The notes: generated by a model not told the origin, from the sequence alone. 36,014 nucleotides of DNA from Rubrivivax sp. (GCA_019635285.1 JAHBZS010000049.1:1-36014), one strand, 5' to 3'; counted from the stretch's first letter, positions 10,438-18,968 are shown. Numbers and translations are program-made.

Positions 10438-11790
10438 ATGAGCGGCCGGCTGCTGCGGCTGGGTGCGGTGCTCGGCGTGCTGCTGGCCTGCGTGGCGGCC
10501 GGCGTGCTGGTGGCGTGGCTGACCGGCGCGGTACTGGCCGGCCTGCTGTGCAGTGCGGTGCTCGGCCTGGGCGCGATGATCGTGTCCGAATCGCTGATGG
10601 GCGCGCAGCTGCTGGCCTGGCTGCGCGGCGACGCGCAGGACGCCCCGCCGGCGCAGACCGGTGTGTGGGGCGACATCGGCCACCAGGTGCAGAAGCTGCT
10701 GCGGCGCCGCAACCAGTTGATCGCGCACGAGCAGCAGCGGCTGACGCAGTTCCTGGCCGCGGTGGAAGCCTCGCCCATCGGCGTGTTGCTGCTCGACACC
10801 CACCACCAGATCACCTGGTGCAGCCGCGTGGCGGCCGATCACCTGGGCCTGGACCCGCGGCGCGACATCGCCCAGCCGGTGACCAATCTGGTGCGCGCGC
10901 CGGCCTTCGTGGAGCACATGCTGTCCGGGCCCAACGGCCAGCCGGTGATCTTCCCCGGGGTCGGCGGCATGCGCATCTCGGCGCTGGTGCAGCCTTATGG
11001 CGACGGCCTGAAGCTGGTGCTGACGCAGGACATCACCGAGCGCGAACGGGCCGAGATGATGCGCCGCAACTTCGTGGCCAACGTGTCGCACGAGATCCGC
11101 ACGCCGCTGACGGTGCTGGCCGGCTTCGTCGAGACCATGACCCAGCTGCCGCTGAGCGAAGCGGAGCGCCAGCGCGTGCTGGTGCTGATGACGGCGCAGG
11201 CGCAGCGCATGCAGGCGCTGGTGGCCGACCTGCTGACCCTGGCCCAGCTGGAAGGCAGCCCGCGCCCGCCGGCCGACCGCTGGCTGGCGGTGAGCGAATT
11301 GATGACGCGCGCGCAGGCCGACGCCGCCGCGCTGTCCGAAGGGCGGCACGCGCTGCATTTCGACGGCGGCGGCGACGCGCAGCTGGCGGGCAACGAGGCG
11401 GAGTTGCACAGCGCGCTGGGCAATCTGGTGCTCAATGCCGTGCGCTACACGCCGCCGGGCGGCCGCATCGACGTGCAATGGACGGTGCAGGACGACGGCT
11501 GGGGCGTGCTGCGCGTCAGCGACACCGGCATCGGCATCGCGCGCGAGCACCTGCCCCGGCTGACCGAGCGCTTCTACCGCGTCGACGGCAGCCGTTCACG
11601 CGATACCGGCGGCACCGGGCTGGGGCTGTCGATCGTCAAGCACGTGGTGCAGCGGCACGGCGGCGAGATCGACATCCAGAGCGAGCCCGGCCGCGGCTCG
11701 ACCTTCAGGCTGCTGCTGCCGCCGTCGCGGGTGAGGCATGGTCACACATCGCCCACGCCGGCGGCCGGCGTTGCGGCCACCACCAGCTGA
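10438..11790 (+). CDS. phoR: Phosphate regulon sensor histidine kinase PhoR
   Basis: PhoR is the inner-membrane kinase/phosphatase partner of PhoB, controlled by Pst and PhoU. Seen: two N-terminal helices at about residues 5-52 with almost no periplasmic loop, a linker, a PAS domain at about 105-195 (FLAAVEASPIGVLLLD...), then the H-box NFVANVSHEIRTPLTVLAGF with phospho-accepting H218. The ATPase domain has N-box LGNLVLNAVRYTPPGG, G1 DTGIGIAREHLPRLTERFYRVD and G2 GGTGLGLSIVKHVVQ. Length is 450 aa. It is the last gene of the pst-pho run; the next gene is convergent with only two bases between stop codons, so no terminator fits between them. Confidence 0.97.
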   Translation: MSGRLLRLGAVLGVLLACVAAGVLVAWLTGAVLAGLLCSAVLGLGAMIVSESLMGAQLLAWLRGDAQDAPPAQTGVWGDIGHQVQKLLRRRNQLIAHEQQRLTQFLAAVEASPIGVLLLDTHHQITWCSRVAADHLGLDPRRDIAQPVTNLVRAPAFVEHMLSGPNGQPVIFPGVGGMRISALVQPYGDGLKLVLTQDITERERAEMMRRNFVANVSHEIRTPLTVLAGFVETMTQLPLSEAERQRVLVLMTAQAQRMQALVADLLTLAQLEGSPRPPADRWLAVSELMTRAQADAAALSEGRHALHFDGGGDAQLAGNEAELHSALGNLVLNAVRYTPPGGRIDVQWTVQDDGWGVLRVSDTGIGIAREHLPRLTERFYRVDGSRSRDTGGTGLGLSIVKHVVQRHGGEIDIQSEPGRGSTFRLLLPPSRVRHGHTSPTPAAGVAATTS

Positions 11791-11792
11791 GT

Positions 11793-13460
11793 TCAGCGCG
11801 ACGCCGCGTCGCGCCGGTAGATCGACGTCAGGTTGCTGCGGTCGGTGGGCCGGCGCTCGCGGGCGATGCGCGTCCAGCCTTCGGGCGCGGGCCGCGTGCT
11901 GTTGACGGGCTCGACGCGCACCAGGTAGTCGCAGCGCGTCTGCGCCACGGCGCTGCGCGCGTCGACGCGGTAGGGCCCGAAGTACTCCAGCGCGGCGACC
12001 AGCGCCGGCGCCTGCTCCGGTGCAGCCAGGCAGGACCGCGGCGGCACGTGGCTGGCAATGCGCTCGACCAGCGGGCGGTAGCTGCGCGCGTAGTCCAGGA
12101 TCGGCAGGCCCAGCGTCATCAACAGCAGCCAGCACAGTGCCACGCCCCCCGCCGGCAGCACCAGGCTCTTCCACAAGGCCTCGCGGTGCCGGCCGGTGCG
12201 CCAGCGCACGAGCCAGATCCAGCAGGCGGTGGCGGCCAGCGCCGCGAGCAGCGCGATGAGGCTGAACTGCGGCGTGAACCCGGGCGCGAGGCGCGCGACG
12301 TTGGCCGCCGGCTTGGCCGGCACGCCGGTCTGCACCGACAGGTAGATGACCCACAGCGTGCCGGCGATCAGCGTGAACAGGATCATCGAGAACCAGTCGA
12401 TCGCGGCGCTGGTGCTGCGGTGCAGCGTGGGCAGCGCAAAGGCCGCCAGCACGGCCAGCCCCGGCAGCCCGAGCAGCAGCGCGCGGTCCGAGCCGCCCAT
12501 CACGAAGCTGCTGGCCAGCGCCACGCCGGCGACCACCAGCGGCACCGACACGTGGCGATGCTGCAGGTGGTGCCGCCAGCGCCACAGGGTCCATAAGGCC
12601 AGCAGCCAGGCCGGCCACATGAACCAGATCCACATGCGGCCGGTCTGCAGCAGTTCGCTCGGGCTGGAGTCGAAATCGACGCGCCAGGCCCAGGCGCCGA
12701 GCCGCCAGGCCAGCAGCGAGGCCGCCACCAGGCCCAGCGCGAGCCAGGGCACGAGACGCCGCACCTGCGCATAGGTGGACTTGGCGCACACCACCATGCC
12801 CAGCAGCCCCATGGCCAGCGCCATCGACGGGGCACCGCTGCCGGCCAGCACGACCAATGCCGCCGGTGCCGCCAGGCGTGCTCGCCAGCGCCTGTAGGGG
12901 GCCGCGGCCATGGCCCACAGCAACAGGCTGACGCCGAAGAGCTGGGCCATCTCCGGTGTGGTCTCGTGACCGAGCTGCAGCAGGCCCAGGCTGGCGATCA
13001 GCGCCAGCACGGCGGCGTCGGCGATGGCCCGGGCATAGTCCACCGGCTCGGCCTCGCCGCCGAAGGCAAAGGCCACCGGCTGCGCGGCCTCGGTGCGGGC
13101 CAGATGGAAGGCGCTGTACCAGGTGAGCATCAGCACCAAGGTCAGCAGCAGCGCAAAGGGCACGCGTGCGGCCAGCGCCGGGTCGACCCACGGCGACAGC
13201 GCCTGGATGAAGAGGGCGCCCAGCCAGTGCGGCAGCAGCGCCGCATGGGCCGGGATGCCGCCGAGCGACGGCGCAAGCCAGCTGCTGCGCCCTTCGGCCA
13301 GGCTGAGCATGTAGCCGAAGGCGATGCTGTCGACGTTGCGCCAGGGGTCGCGGCCGAACACCCCCGGCAGCACGTAGGCCGCGCACAGCAGCAACAGCGC
13401 GATGCGCGGCATGCGCCGCGCACCGCGCTTGGTCACCAGCGCCGGGGTGGGTGTGTTCAC
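11793..13460 (-). CDS. Polytopic membrane protein, GT-C/ArnT-like glycosyltransferase candidate
   Basis: This is an integral membrane protein of about 555 aa with ten or more predicted hydrophobic segments and a soluble C-terminal tail of about 90 residues. After the first helix (MPRIALLLLCAAYVLPGVF) comes GRDPWRNVDSIAFGYML and then HAALLPHWLGALFIQAL. This resembles the start of GT39/ArnT-type lipid-linked sugar transferases, in which an acidic residue follows helix 1. That assignment is inference; no sugar substrate can be read. Start: GTG at 13460 or ATG at 13412, both without a clear RBS. The open frame further upstream runs through the rpmE terminator and is unlikely. It is convergent with phoR. 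Confidence 0.75.
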   Translation of the reverse strand: MNTPTPALVTKRGARRMPRIALLLLCAAYVLPGVFGRDPWRNVDSIAFGYMLSLAEGRSSWLAPSLGGIPAHAALLPHWLGALFIQALSPWVDPALAARVPFALLLTLVLMLTWYSAFHLARTEAAQPVAFAFGGEAEPVDYARAIADAAVLALIASLGLLQLGHETTPEMAQLFGVSLLLWAMAAAPYRRWRARLAAPAALVVLAGSGAPSMALAMGLLGMVVCAKSTYAQVRRLVPWLALGLVAASLLAWRLGAWAWRVDFDSSPSELLQTGRMWIWFMWPAWLLALWTLWRWRHHLQHRHVSVPLVVAGVALASSFVMGGSDRALLLGLPGLAVLAAFALPTLHRSTSAAIDWFSMILFTLIAGTLWVIYLSVQTGVPAKPAANVARLAPGFTPQFSLIALLAALAATACWIWLVRWRTGRHREALWKSLVLPAGGVALCWLLLMTLGLPILDYARSYRPLVERIASHVPPRSCLAAPEQAPALVAALEYFGPYRVDARSAVAQTRCDYLVRVEPVNSTRPAPEGWTRIARERRPTDRSNLTSIYRRDAASR

Positions 13461-13502
13461 GCGCGCATCATGCCCGAGCGTTGCGCTTGGTCCGCGCCCA
13501 AC

Positions 13503-13528
13503 AAAAAAGGCAGCCGCAGCTGCCTTTT
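13503..13528 (-). terminator. Rho-independent terminator after rpmE2
   Basis: AAAAGGCAGC (13505-13514), loop CGCA and GCTGCCTTTT (13519-13528) form a perfect 10-base-pair stem. Read leftward it is followed by six T residues, 18 bases after the rpmE2 stop codon. It is the clearest intrinsic terminator in the window and marks the end of the rpmE2 transcript. Confidence 0.9.
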
Positions 13529-13545
13529 GCATGGGCGCAGGCCCC

Positions 13546-13806
13546 TCACTTCTTGATGCCGACGCGGGCGAACTTGGTGCGGAACTTCTCGACGCGGCCG
13601 CCCAGGTTGTCCACGCTCTTCTGCGTGCCGGTGTAGAACGGGTGCGTCTCGCTGGTGGTTTCCAGCTTGATCAGCGGCAGTTCGCGGCCGTCGTCCATCT
13701 TCGTCGTCTCCTTGCTGGTCACGCACGAACGGGTGACGAACTTGAAGCCGTTGGACAGGTCCACGAAGCAGACTTCGCGGTATTCGGGGTGGATGCCTTC
13801 TTTCAT
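13546..13806 (-). CDS. rpmE2: 50S ribosomal protein L31, type B (zinc-independent)
   Basis: L31 sits on the large subunit and forms a bridge to the small one. Seen: MKEGIHPEYREVCFVDLSNGFKFVTRS, then HPFYTGTQKSVDNLGGRVEKFRTKF, the characteristic type-B sequence. The CxxC zinc pairs of type-A L31 are absent; there are only two isolated cysteines. Type-B forms are generally used where zinc can be scarce, but many Burkholderiales carry only this form. Length is 86 aa. ATG at 13806 is preceded by AAGAGG. Upstream is its own promoter inside the end of rho, downstream a strong terminator, so it is probably a single-gene transcript. Confidence 0.95.
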   Translation of the reverse strand: MKEGIHPEYREVCFVDLSNGFKFVTRSCVTSKETTKMDDGRELPLIKLETTSETHPFYTGTQKSVDNLGGRVEKFRTKFARVGIKK

Positions 13807-13880
13807 CGGAAGCCTCTTCGCTCGGTTGCGGTAGCCACGCCGACAGCTCGACGCACTTGCCTGTTGCGGGAAAACCGCGA

Positions 13881-13886
13881 ATTATA
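13881..13886 (-). promoter_or_regulatory. -10 element for rpmE2 (TATAAT), overlapping the rho 3' end region
   Basis: Read leftward the sequence is a perfect TATAAT just after the rho stop codon. The hexamer 17 bases upstream is ATGATG (three of six matches to TTGACA), so the -35 is weak and lies within the last rho codons. Start would be near 13874, giving a leader of about 68 bases with a short GCGG/CCGC hairpin at its 5' end, possibly an L31 autoregulatory or stability element. Confidence 0.55.
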
Positions 13887-13888
13887 GC

Positions 13889-15154
13889 TCAGCCGCCTCG
13901 ACGCATCATGTCGAAGAAGTCGAGGTTGTTCTTCGTGGCCTTCATCTTCTCGAGGATGAACTCCATCGCCTCGATCTCGTCCATCGGATAGAGCAGCTTG
14001 CGCAGGATCCAGGTCTTCTGCAGGATCTCGGGCTTGAGCAGCAGCTCTTCGCGCCGCGTGCCGCTCTTGTTGAGCAGGATCGACGGGTAGACGCGCTTTT
14101 CGGACATGCGGCGGTCGAGGTAGATCTCGCAGTTGCCGGTGCCCTTGAATTCCTCGTAGATGACCTCGTCCATGCGGCTGCCGGTGTCGATCAGCGCGGT
14201 GCCGATGATCGTCAGGCTGCCGCCTTCTTCGATGTTGCGCGCCGCGCCGAAGAAGCGCTTCGGCCGCTGCAGCGCGTTGGCGTCGACGCCGCCGGTCAGC
14301 ACCTTGCCGCTGGACGGCAGCACGTTGTTGTAGGCGCGCGCCAGCCGGGTGATCGAATCCAGCAGGATGACCACGTCCTTCTTCATCTCGACCAGGCGCT
14401 TGGCGCGCTCGATCACCATCTCGGCCACCTGCACGTGGCGCGCCGCGGGTTCGTCGAAGGTCGAGCTGATGACCTCGCCGCGCACGGTGCGCTGCATCTC
14501 GGTCACTTCCTCGGGCCGCTCGTCGACCAGCAGCACCATCAGGTGCACGTCGGGGTAGTTGGCGACGATGGCGTGCGCGAAGTGCTGCATCATCACCGTC
14601 TTGCCGCTCTTGGGCTGCGACACCAGCAGCGCGCGCTGGCCTTTGCCGATGGGCGCGATCAGGTCGATGATGCGGCTGGTGATGTTCTCTTCGCCCTTGA
14701 TGTTGTCGCGTTCGAGCTTGAAGTGCTCCTTGGGGAACAAGGGCGTCAAGTTCTCGAACATGATCTTGTGCTTGCTCTCCTCCGGCGTGACGCCGTTGAC
14801 GCGGTCCACCTTGACCAGCGCGAAGTAGCGTTCGCCGTCCTTGGGCACGCGCACCTCGCCTTCGATCATGTCGCCGGTGTGCAGGTTGAAGCGGCGGATC
14901 TGGCTGGGCGACAGGTAGATGTCGTCGGTGCTCGCCATGTAGCTGGTGTCGGGCGAGCGCAGGAAGCCGAAGCCGTCGGGCAGCACCTCCAGCACACCGT
15001 CGCCGAAGACCTGCTCGCCGCCCTTGGCGCGCTTCTTCATGATCGCGAACATCAGTTCCTGCTTGCGCAGGCGGCTGACGTTTTCGATCTCCAGCGCCTC
15101 GCCCATGGTGATGAGCTGCGAGACGTGCAGGGCCTTCAGTTCGGAAAGGTGCAT
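13889..15154 (-). CDS. rho: Transcription termination factor Rho
   Basis: Rho is the hexameric RNA/DNA helicase that ends transcription at rut sites. Seen: N-terminal [21 protein letters not shown] helix bundle, the cold-shock-like RNA-binding domain with GFGFLRS and [18 protein letters not shown], the P-loop SQPKSGKT near residue 180, Walker [17 protein letters not shown], the Q-loop region [29 protein letters not shown] and C-terminal [12 protein letters not shown]. Length is 421 aa, as in E. coli (419). ATG at 15154 gives the standard MHLSELK start; the open frame upstream is not conserved. The 261-base gap to trxA holds its leader. Confidence 0.97.
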   Translation of the reverse strand: MHLSELKALHVSQLITMGEALEIENVSRLRKQELMFAIMKKRAKGGEQVFGDGVLEVLPDGFGFLRSPDTSYMASTDDIYLSPSQIRRFNLHTGDMIEGEVRVPKDGERYFALVKVDRVNGVTPEESKHKIMFENLTPLFPKEHFKLERDNIKGEENITSRIIDLIAPIGKGQRALLVSQPKSGKTVMMQHFAHAIVANYPDVHLMVLLVDERPEEVTEMQRTVRGEVISSTFDEPAARHVQVAEMVIERAKRLVEMKKDVVILLDSITRLARAYNNVLPSSGKVLTGGVDANALQRPKRFFGAARNIEEGGSLTIIGTALIDTGSRMDEVIYEEFKGTGNCEIYLDRRMSEKRVYPSILLNKSGTRREELLLKPEILQKTWILRKLLYPMDEIEAMEFILEKMKATKNNLDFFDMMRRGG

Positions 15155-15414
15155 CGGTGGGTTCCCGGCAACACGCGGCGCGCCCCGCCAAGGGCAGCGT
15201 CGATCATTCGGCGCCGCGCGCTGCAGCGCGACATCCATCGGATGTGCCGCTTTCGAGGAGCGGGCTATCCGGGAGCCGAACGCTGGAGAGTCAGGCCGAA
15301 TCCACGAATCACCCGACGGTCATTCGTCTTCACGACGCGAGGACGGGGTGTGGTGGCGATTCGATCGGAGGAGGCAGCGGCAACCTGCCGCTCACGCCCC
15401 TTTCGATGAAAAAG

Positions 15415-15445
15415 ATTATAGATGACCGTCGATGAAGGCCGTCAA
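15415..15445 (-). promoter_or_regulatory. rho promoter overlapping the end of trxA
   Basis: Read leftward, TTGACG (15445-15440) and a perfect TATAAT (15420-15415) are separated by 19 bases; the -10 overlaps the trxA stop codon. Transcription would start near 15408, leaving a rho leader of about 250 bases. That is similar in size to the E. coli rho leader, where Rho attenuates its own gene. Within the leader AGCGGCA-GGT-TGCCGCT forms a 7-base-pair hairpin (near 15374-15392) without a T-tract. Confidence 0.6.
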
Positions 15446-15745
15446 CTGCGCCTTGCTCAGCGCGCCCACCTTGGTGGCGGCGAGCTCTCCGCCCTTGAAC
15501 AGCATCAGCGTCGGGATGCCGCGGATGCCGAACTTGGCGGGCACGTCACGGTTCTCGTCGACATTCAGCTTGGCGATCTGCAGGCGGCCGTCGTAGTCCT
15601 TCGACACTTCGTCCAGGATCGGGGCGATCATCTTGCACGGGCCGCACCACTCGGCCCAGTAGTCCACGAGCACCGGCTTGTCGGCCTGAAGCACGTCGCT
15701 TTCGAAGGACGAGTCGGATACATGCTTGATCAGTTCGCTGCTCAT
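15416..15745 (-). CDS. trxA: Thioredoxin TrxA
   Basis: TrxA is the general cytoplasmic disulfide reductase, reduced by thioredoxin reductase. Seen: [20 protein letters not shown] with active cysteines C34 and C37, the cis-proline loop [13 protein letters not shown], and the C-terminal helix LTAFIDGHL. Length is 109 aa, exactly typical. ATG at 15745 has AGAGG seven bases upstream. It lies upstream of rho, an arrangement also seen in E. coli. It is divergent from the pseudokinase/HDOD gene with 159 bases between; I see no convincing promoter pair there. Confidence 0.97.
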   Translation of the reverse strand: MSSELIKHVSDSSFESDVLQADKPVLVDYWAEWCGPCKMIAPILDEVSKDYDGRLQIAKLNVDENRDVPAKFGIRGIPTLMLFKGGELAATKVGALSKAQLTAFIDGHL

Positions 15746-15904
15746 GGGGACACCTCTGAAGCCCGCGGCGGCCTGCCGCCATTGCGCAGCCATTCTGGCA
15801 CAAGGGTCTGGCGGGTATGAACTGCGAGGGCTTTGCCGGCCAGTTCCGGATACCACCGCCGGTCGCCGCGCAGTCCAATCTGCAGGGCCTGCGAAGTCGC
15901 CGCC

Positions 15905-17686
15905 GTGATATCGACCGAGTCCCCCGCCAACGCCGCTGCCGCGCTGCCGCAGTTCGGGCGCTTCCATCTGCATGCGCTGGCCGGCAAGAGCCGGCGCAGC
16001 ATGGCCTGGCGCGTGCGCGACGGTCGGGCGTCCGCGCCTGGGCGCGAGTGCTTCCTGCTGCTGCCGCGGGTGCAGCCTGCCGACGCCGACGCGGCCCTGC
16101 AGTGGGAGCAGGCGATGCGCCGCGCCGCGCGCCTGAAGCACCCGGCGCTGGCCGAGCCGCTGGAGATCGGCAGCTGGCAGCACTGGCCTTACGTCCTGTA
16201 CGACGCCACAGGGCTGCAGACGCTGGCTGAGCGCACGCAGGGCCGCGCCATGAGCGCCCCGGACGCGGCCAGCCTGCTGGACCTGGTGTTGCAGGGCCTG
16301 GCCTTCGCTCACGAAGGCGGTATCGCCCACCGCGACCTGCAGCCCTACATGGTGCTGGTGGATGAACAAGATGCGCCACGCCTGATGGGCCTGGAGCTGG
16401 GCCAGTCCACGCCACCCGGCGCACCGGGCGGCATGTCGGCGGAGCGCGCACCGCGCACCGCCATGGACGCACTGCAGTTGCACGCCCAGCGCGCGGCGGC
16501 ACAGGTGGACGTGCTGTGCATGGGGCTGCTGCTGCACCAGCTGCTCAGCGGCCAGCCGCCTTTGGGCGACGCGGACATCGCCACAGCGGCCGAGCGGCTG
16601 CCGCCTGCCGGACGCGACCTGGTGCGGCTGCCCTGGAACACCCCGCTGCCGGTGCCCGAAGCCCTGCGCGCGATCGCCAACCGCGCCACCGACCGGCAGC
16701 CGCGCCAGCGCTACGGCAGCGCGCGGGCACTGGCGCGGGCGCTGGACGGCTGGCTGCAGGCCGAAGGCCGCGCCGGGGGCGGACCGCTGGCGTTGCTGGT
16801 CGACCGCCTGCACAGCGTCGGCAGCCTGCCGGCGTCGCCGGGCAACGCCGTGCGCGTGGCCCGGCTCGCCTCGATGGACCACGAACGCACCAACGAGCTG
16901 GCGCTGCTGGTGCTGGAAGACCTGGGCCTGGCCTTCGAGCTGCTGCGCTGGGTGAACAGCGCGCAGGTGCGTGGCGCGCAGGCCAGCGGCAACGGACCGG
17001 TGCTCACGGTACGGCGTGCCATCGCCATGCTGGGCGTCGACGGCGTGCGCCGCGCGGCCCTGGGCCTGCGCCCCTGGCCGGGCCCGCTGTCGGAGACGGC
17101 GGCGCAGGCCTTGCGTGCGCTGGTCATGGCCGCGCAGCGCGCCGGCCGCATTGCCCAGGCGTTGCGGCCAGCCGGCTACGACGCCGAGGTCGTCTACCTG
17201 ATTACCCTGCTGCAGAACCTGGGGCGGCTGATCGCCGCCTACCACTTCCCCGACGAGCTGCAGCAGATCCGCCGCCTGATGCAGTCGGCCCCGGCCGAGC
17301 AACCCGACGGAGCCGAAGAGGTGGGCATGACCGAGCAGGCGGCGTCCTACGCCGTGCTGGGTGCCGACATCGAGGCCGTCGGCGCGGCCGTGGCGCGCCA
17401 CTGGGGCCTGGACGACGCCGTGCTGCACCTGATCCGCCGCATGCCGCTGTCCACCACGCCGCGCGCCATCGACAACGACGACGACCTGCTGCGTGCCGTG
17501 GCCAGCTGCGCCAACGAGGCGATGGATGCGCTGTCGCTGCCGCAGGCGGGCCGCACCGACGCGCTGCGCCGCGTGGCCCAACGCTATGGGCGCGCCCTGC
17601 GCATCGGCCTGCGCGACCTGCAGGATGCCGTGGCGGAGGCCGGCACGACCCACCAGCCGCCGGCGGCGGCAGCGGGCCAGCCCTGA
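15905..17686 (+). CDS. Degenerate protein kinase-HDOD fusion protein
   Basis: A two-part protein of about 593 aa. Residues about 20-270 look like a eukaryotic-type Ser/Thr kinase fold. An HRD loop is present ([13 protein letters not shown]142-R143-D144) and an alpha-C-like glutamate ([15 protein letters not shown]). However, the catalytic-loop Asn is Met, no VAIK lysine is visible (ECFLLLPRV) and the DFG is replaced by LMGLELG. Residues about 290-500 are an HDOD domain ([76 protein letters not shown]) lacking the HD metal residues, as usual for HDOD. It probably acts as a binding/scaffold protein in signalling rather than an enzyme; that is inference. Start: GTG at 15905, no RBS; the frame is open to 15833. 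Confidence 0.8.
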   Translation: MISTESPANAAAALPQFGRFHLHALAGKSRRSMAWRVRDGRASAPGRECFLLLPRVQPADADAALQWEQAMRRAARLKHPALAEPLEIGSWQHWPYVLYDATGLQTLAERTQGRAMSAPDAASLLDLVLQGLAFAHEGGIAHRDLQPYMVLVDEQDAPRLMGLELGQSTPPGAPGGMSAERAPRTAMDALQLHAQRAAAQVDVLCMGLLLHQLLSGQPPLGDADIATAAERLPPAGRDLVRLPWNTPLPVPEALRAIANRATDRQPRQRYGSARALARALDGWLQAEGRAGGGPLALLVDRLHSVGSLPASPGNAVRVARLASMDHERTNELALLVLEDLGLAFELLRWVNSAQVRGAQASGNGPVLTVRRAIAMLGVDGVRRAALGLRPWPGPLSETAAQALRALVMAAQRAGRIAQALRPAGYDAEVVYLITLLQNLGRLIAAYHFPDELQQIRRLMQSAPAEQPDGAEEVGMTEQAASYAVLGADIEAVGAAVARHWGLDDAVLHLIRRMPLSTTPRAIDNDDDLLRAVASCANEAMDALSLPQAGRTDALRRVAQRYGRALRIGLRDLQDAVAEAGTTHQPPAAAAGQP

Positions 17687-17713
17687 AATGCGAGATGAGA
17701 GACGGGGGAGGGT

Positions 17714-17808
17714 GACGAGCCTTACCCCCGGCACTGGTCACAACGGTTGGGGCTGCTTCGTTCCCGACCTGACCCGGTTGGCCGCGCTTCCATGCGGGGA
17801 GGCCCGTC
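17714..17808 (-). ncRNA. ffs: Signal recognition particle 4.5S RNA
   Basis: Read leftward the region contains the SRP core GGGTCAGGTCGGGAACGAAGC and then AGCC, with the Ffh-binding internal loops and GGAA tetraloop. The ends pair: GACGGGCCTCCCC at the 5' side with GGGGGTAAGGCTCGTC at the 3' side, giving a single long hairpin of about 95 nt, the bacterial short type. Against the E. coli core (AGGTCCGGAAGGAAGC) the pair closing the tetraloop region is switched from C-G to G-C, a compensatory change. The RNA binds Ffh and targets nascent membrane proteins. The exact ends are estimated. Confidence 0.93.
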
Positions 17809-17815
17809 GCCGACG

Positions 17816-17821
17816 ATTGTA
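17816..17821 (-). promoter_or_regulatory. -10 element of ffs (TACAAT)
   Basis: TACAAT (five of six to consensus) read leftward lies seven bases before the predicted 5' end of the SRP RNA, the normal distance from -10 to start. The -35 would lie inside the last codons of the purM-like gene and is not recognisable. Confidence 0.5.
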
Positions 17822-17832
17822 GGCGAGTGCCC

Positions 17833-18960
17833 TCAGCGCAGCTGCAGCTCGTCCGCGGCGAAGCGCAGGCCCAGCGGCTCGATCAGCAATTCCTTGTCGC
17901 CCGCCTCGACGTTGCCGGCCCAGGTGGCGGCCACGCCCTGGGCGGCGGCGACTTCGACCGTGCGCTGCGCCTGCGCCGCCGGCACGAACAGCGCGAAGCC
18001 CGCGCCCATGTTCAGCGTGCCGTAGGCCTCGTGGTCGTCCATCTGCGCCTGCTGCTGGATGAAGCGCAGCACCGGCGGCACCTCGGGCAGGGTGTGCACG
18101 CGGTAGCGCAGCGGCTTGGGGTGGCGCAGCAGCTTGCGCCAGCCGTGGCCGGTGATGTTGGACGCATAGTGCGGCGTGATGCCGGCGCGGTGCAGCGCCT
18201 CGGTCACCGGTGCGTACAGCAGCGTCGGCGCGAGCAATGCCTCGCCATAGCCCAGGCCGGCCTGCACCGGCGTCAGGTAGCCCCGCGGCAGGCGTTCGAC
18301 CAGCTTGCGCGCCAGGCTCAGCCCGTTGGCATGGATGCCGCTGGACGCCAGCAGCACGATGGCATCGCCCGGGCCGAGCTTGTCGCCCAGCGTCAGCCGC
18401 TCCTTGGGGTTCACCAGGCCAGTGCACGACGCCGCCAGGTCGATGCGCCCGGCCTCGACGATGCCGGCCAGCGCCGGCGTCTCGCCGCCGCCCCAGGCCA
18501 CCTGGCAGCGCTCGCAGGCCTGCTTCCAGCCGGCGACCAGCGCCTGCGCGCGCGTCGCATCGCCGAACCAGTCGGAGCCGCCGGCCGCCCAGTAGGCCTG
18601 CACCACGAGCGGCGTGGCGCCGACGGTGATCAGGTCGTTGATGGCCATGGCGATGGTGTCCTGCGCGATGGCGTCGTACCAGCTGCGGCCGGTCAGGCGC
18701 GCCATCTCGTCGGCCACCAGGGCCTTCGAGCCCAGGCATTCGACGATGCTGGCCAGGTAAAACGGGCCCACGTCCACCACATAGGCCGACTCGCCGCGCG
18801 ATTCGCCCACTTCGCGAAAACCGTGCGCCTGCAACTGCGTGGCGGTGGCCGCGGCAGCCCGCTGCGCGGCCACTTTCAGCGGGTCGATCAGCTCGTAGTC
18901 GACGCCCGCTGCGCGGTAGCTGAGTGGCGTGTCCGCGGAAGGGCTGGCAGGCAGGTTCAT
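17833..18960 (-). CDS. PurM-family protein (AIR synthase-like), divergent
   Basis: The protein has the two-domain fold sequence of phosphoribosylformylglycinamidine cyclo-ligase, which makes aminoimidazole ribotide in purine synthesis. Seen: N-terminal YRAAGVDYELIDPLKV (cf. YKDAGVD), IAMAINDLITVGATPLVV, GGGETPALAGIV, LLASSGIHANGLSLARKLVE, HYASNITGHGWRKLL and YGTLNMGAGFALFVP. The usual GTDGVGTK loop is changed to IVECLGSK, and spacing differs from classical PurM. This may be a PurM paralogue or a lineage-specific form; whether it is the cell's only AIR synthase cannot be told here. Length is 375 aa. ATG at 18960 has no RBS and a -10 lies only nine bases upstream. It precedes ffs and diverges from dnaX. 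Confidence 0.8.
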   Translation of the reverse strand: MNLPASPSADTPLSYRAAGVDYELIDPLKVAAQRAAAATATQLQAHGFREVGESRGESAYVVDVGPFYLASIVECLGSKALVADEMARLTGRSWYDAIAQDTIAMAINDLITVGATPLVVQAYWAAGGSDWFGDATRAQALVAGWKQACERCQVAWGGGETPALAGIVEAGRIDLAASCTGLVNPKERLTLGDKLGPGDAIVLLASSGIHANGLSLARKLVERLPRGYLTPVQAGLGYGEALLAPTLLYAPVTEALHRAGITPHYASNITGHGWRKLLRHPKPLRYRVHTLPEVPPVLRFIQQQAQMDDHEAYGTLNMGAGFALFVPAAQAQRTVEVAAAQGVAATWAGNVEAGDKELLIEPLGLRFAADELQLR

Positions 18961-18968
18961 GCGTGCGC

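Noticed and set aside
13461-13532. Upstream extension of the GT-C-like membrane protein
   Set aside because: The extra codons run through the rpmE2 terminator and do not look like protein sequence; GTG 13460 or ATG 13412 are better starts.
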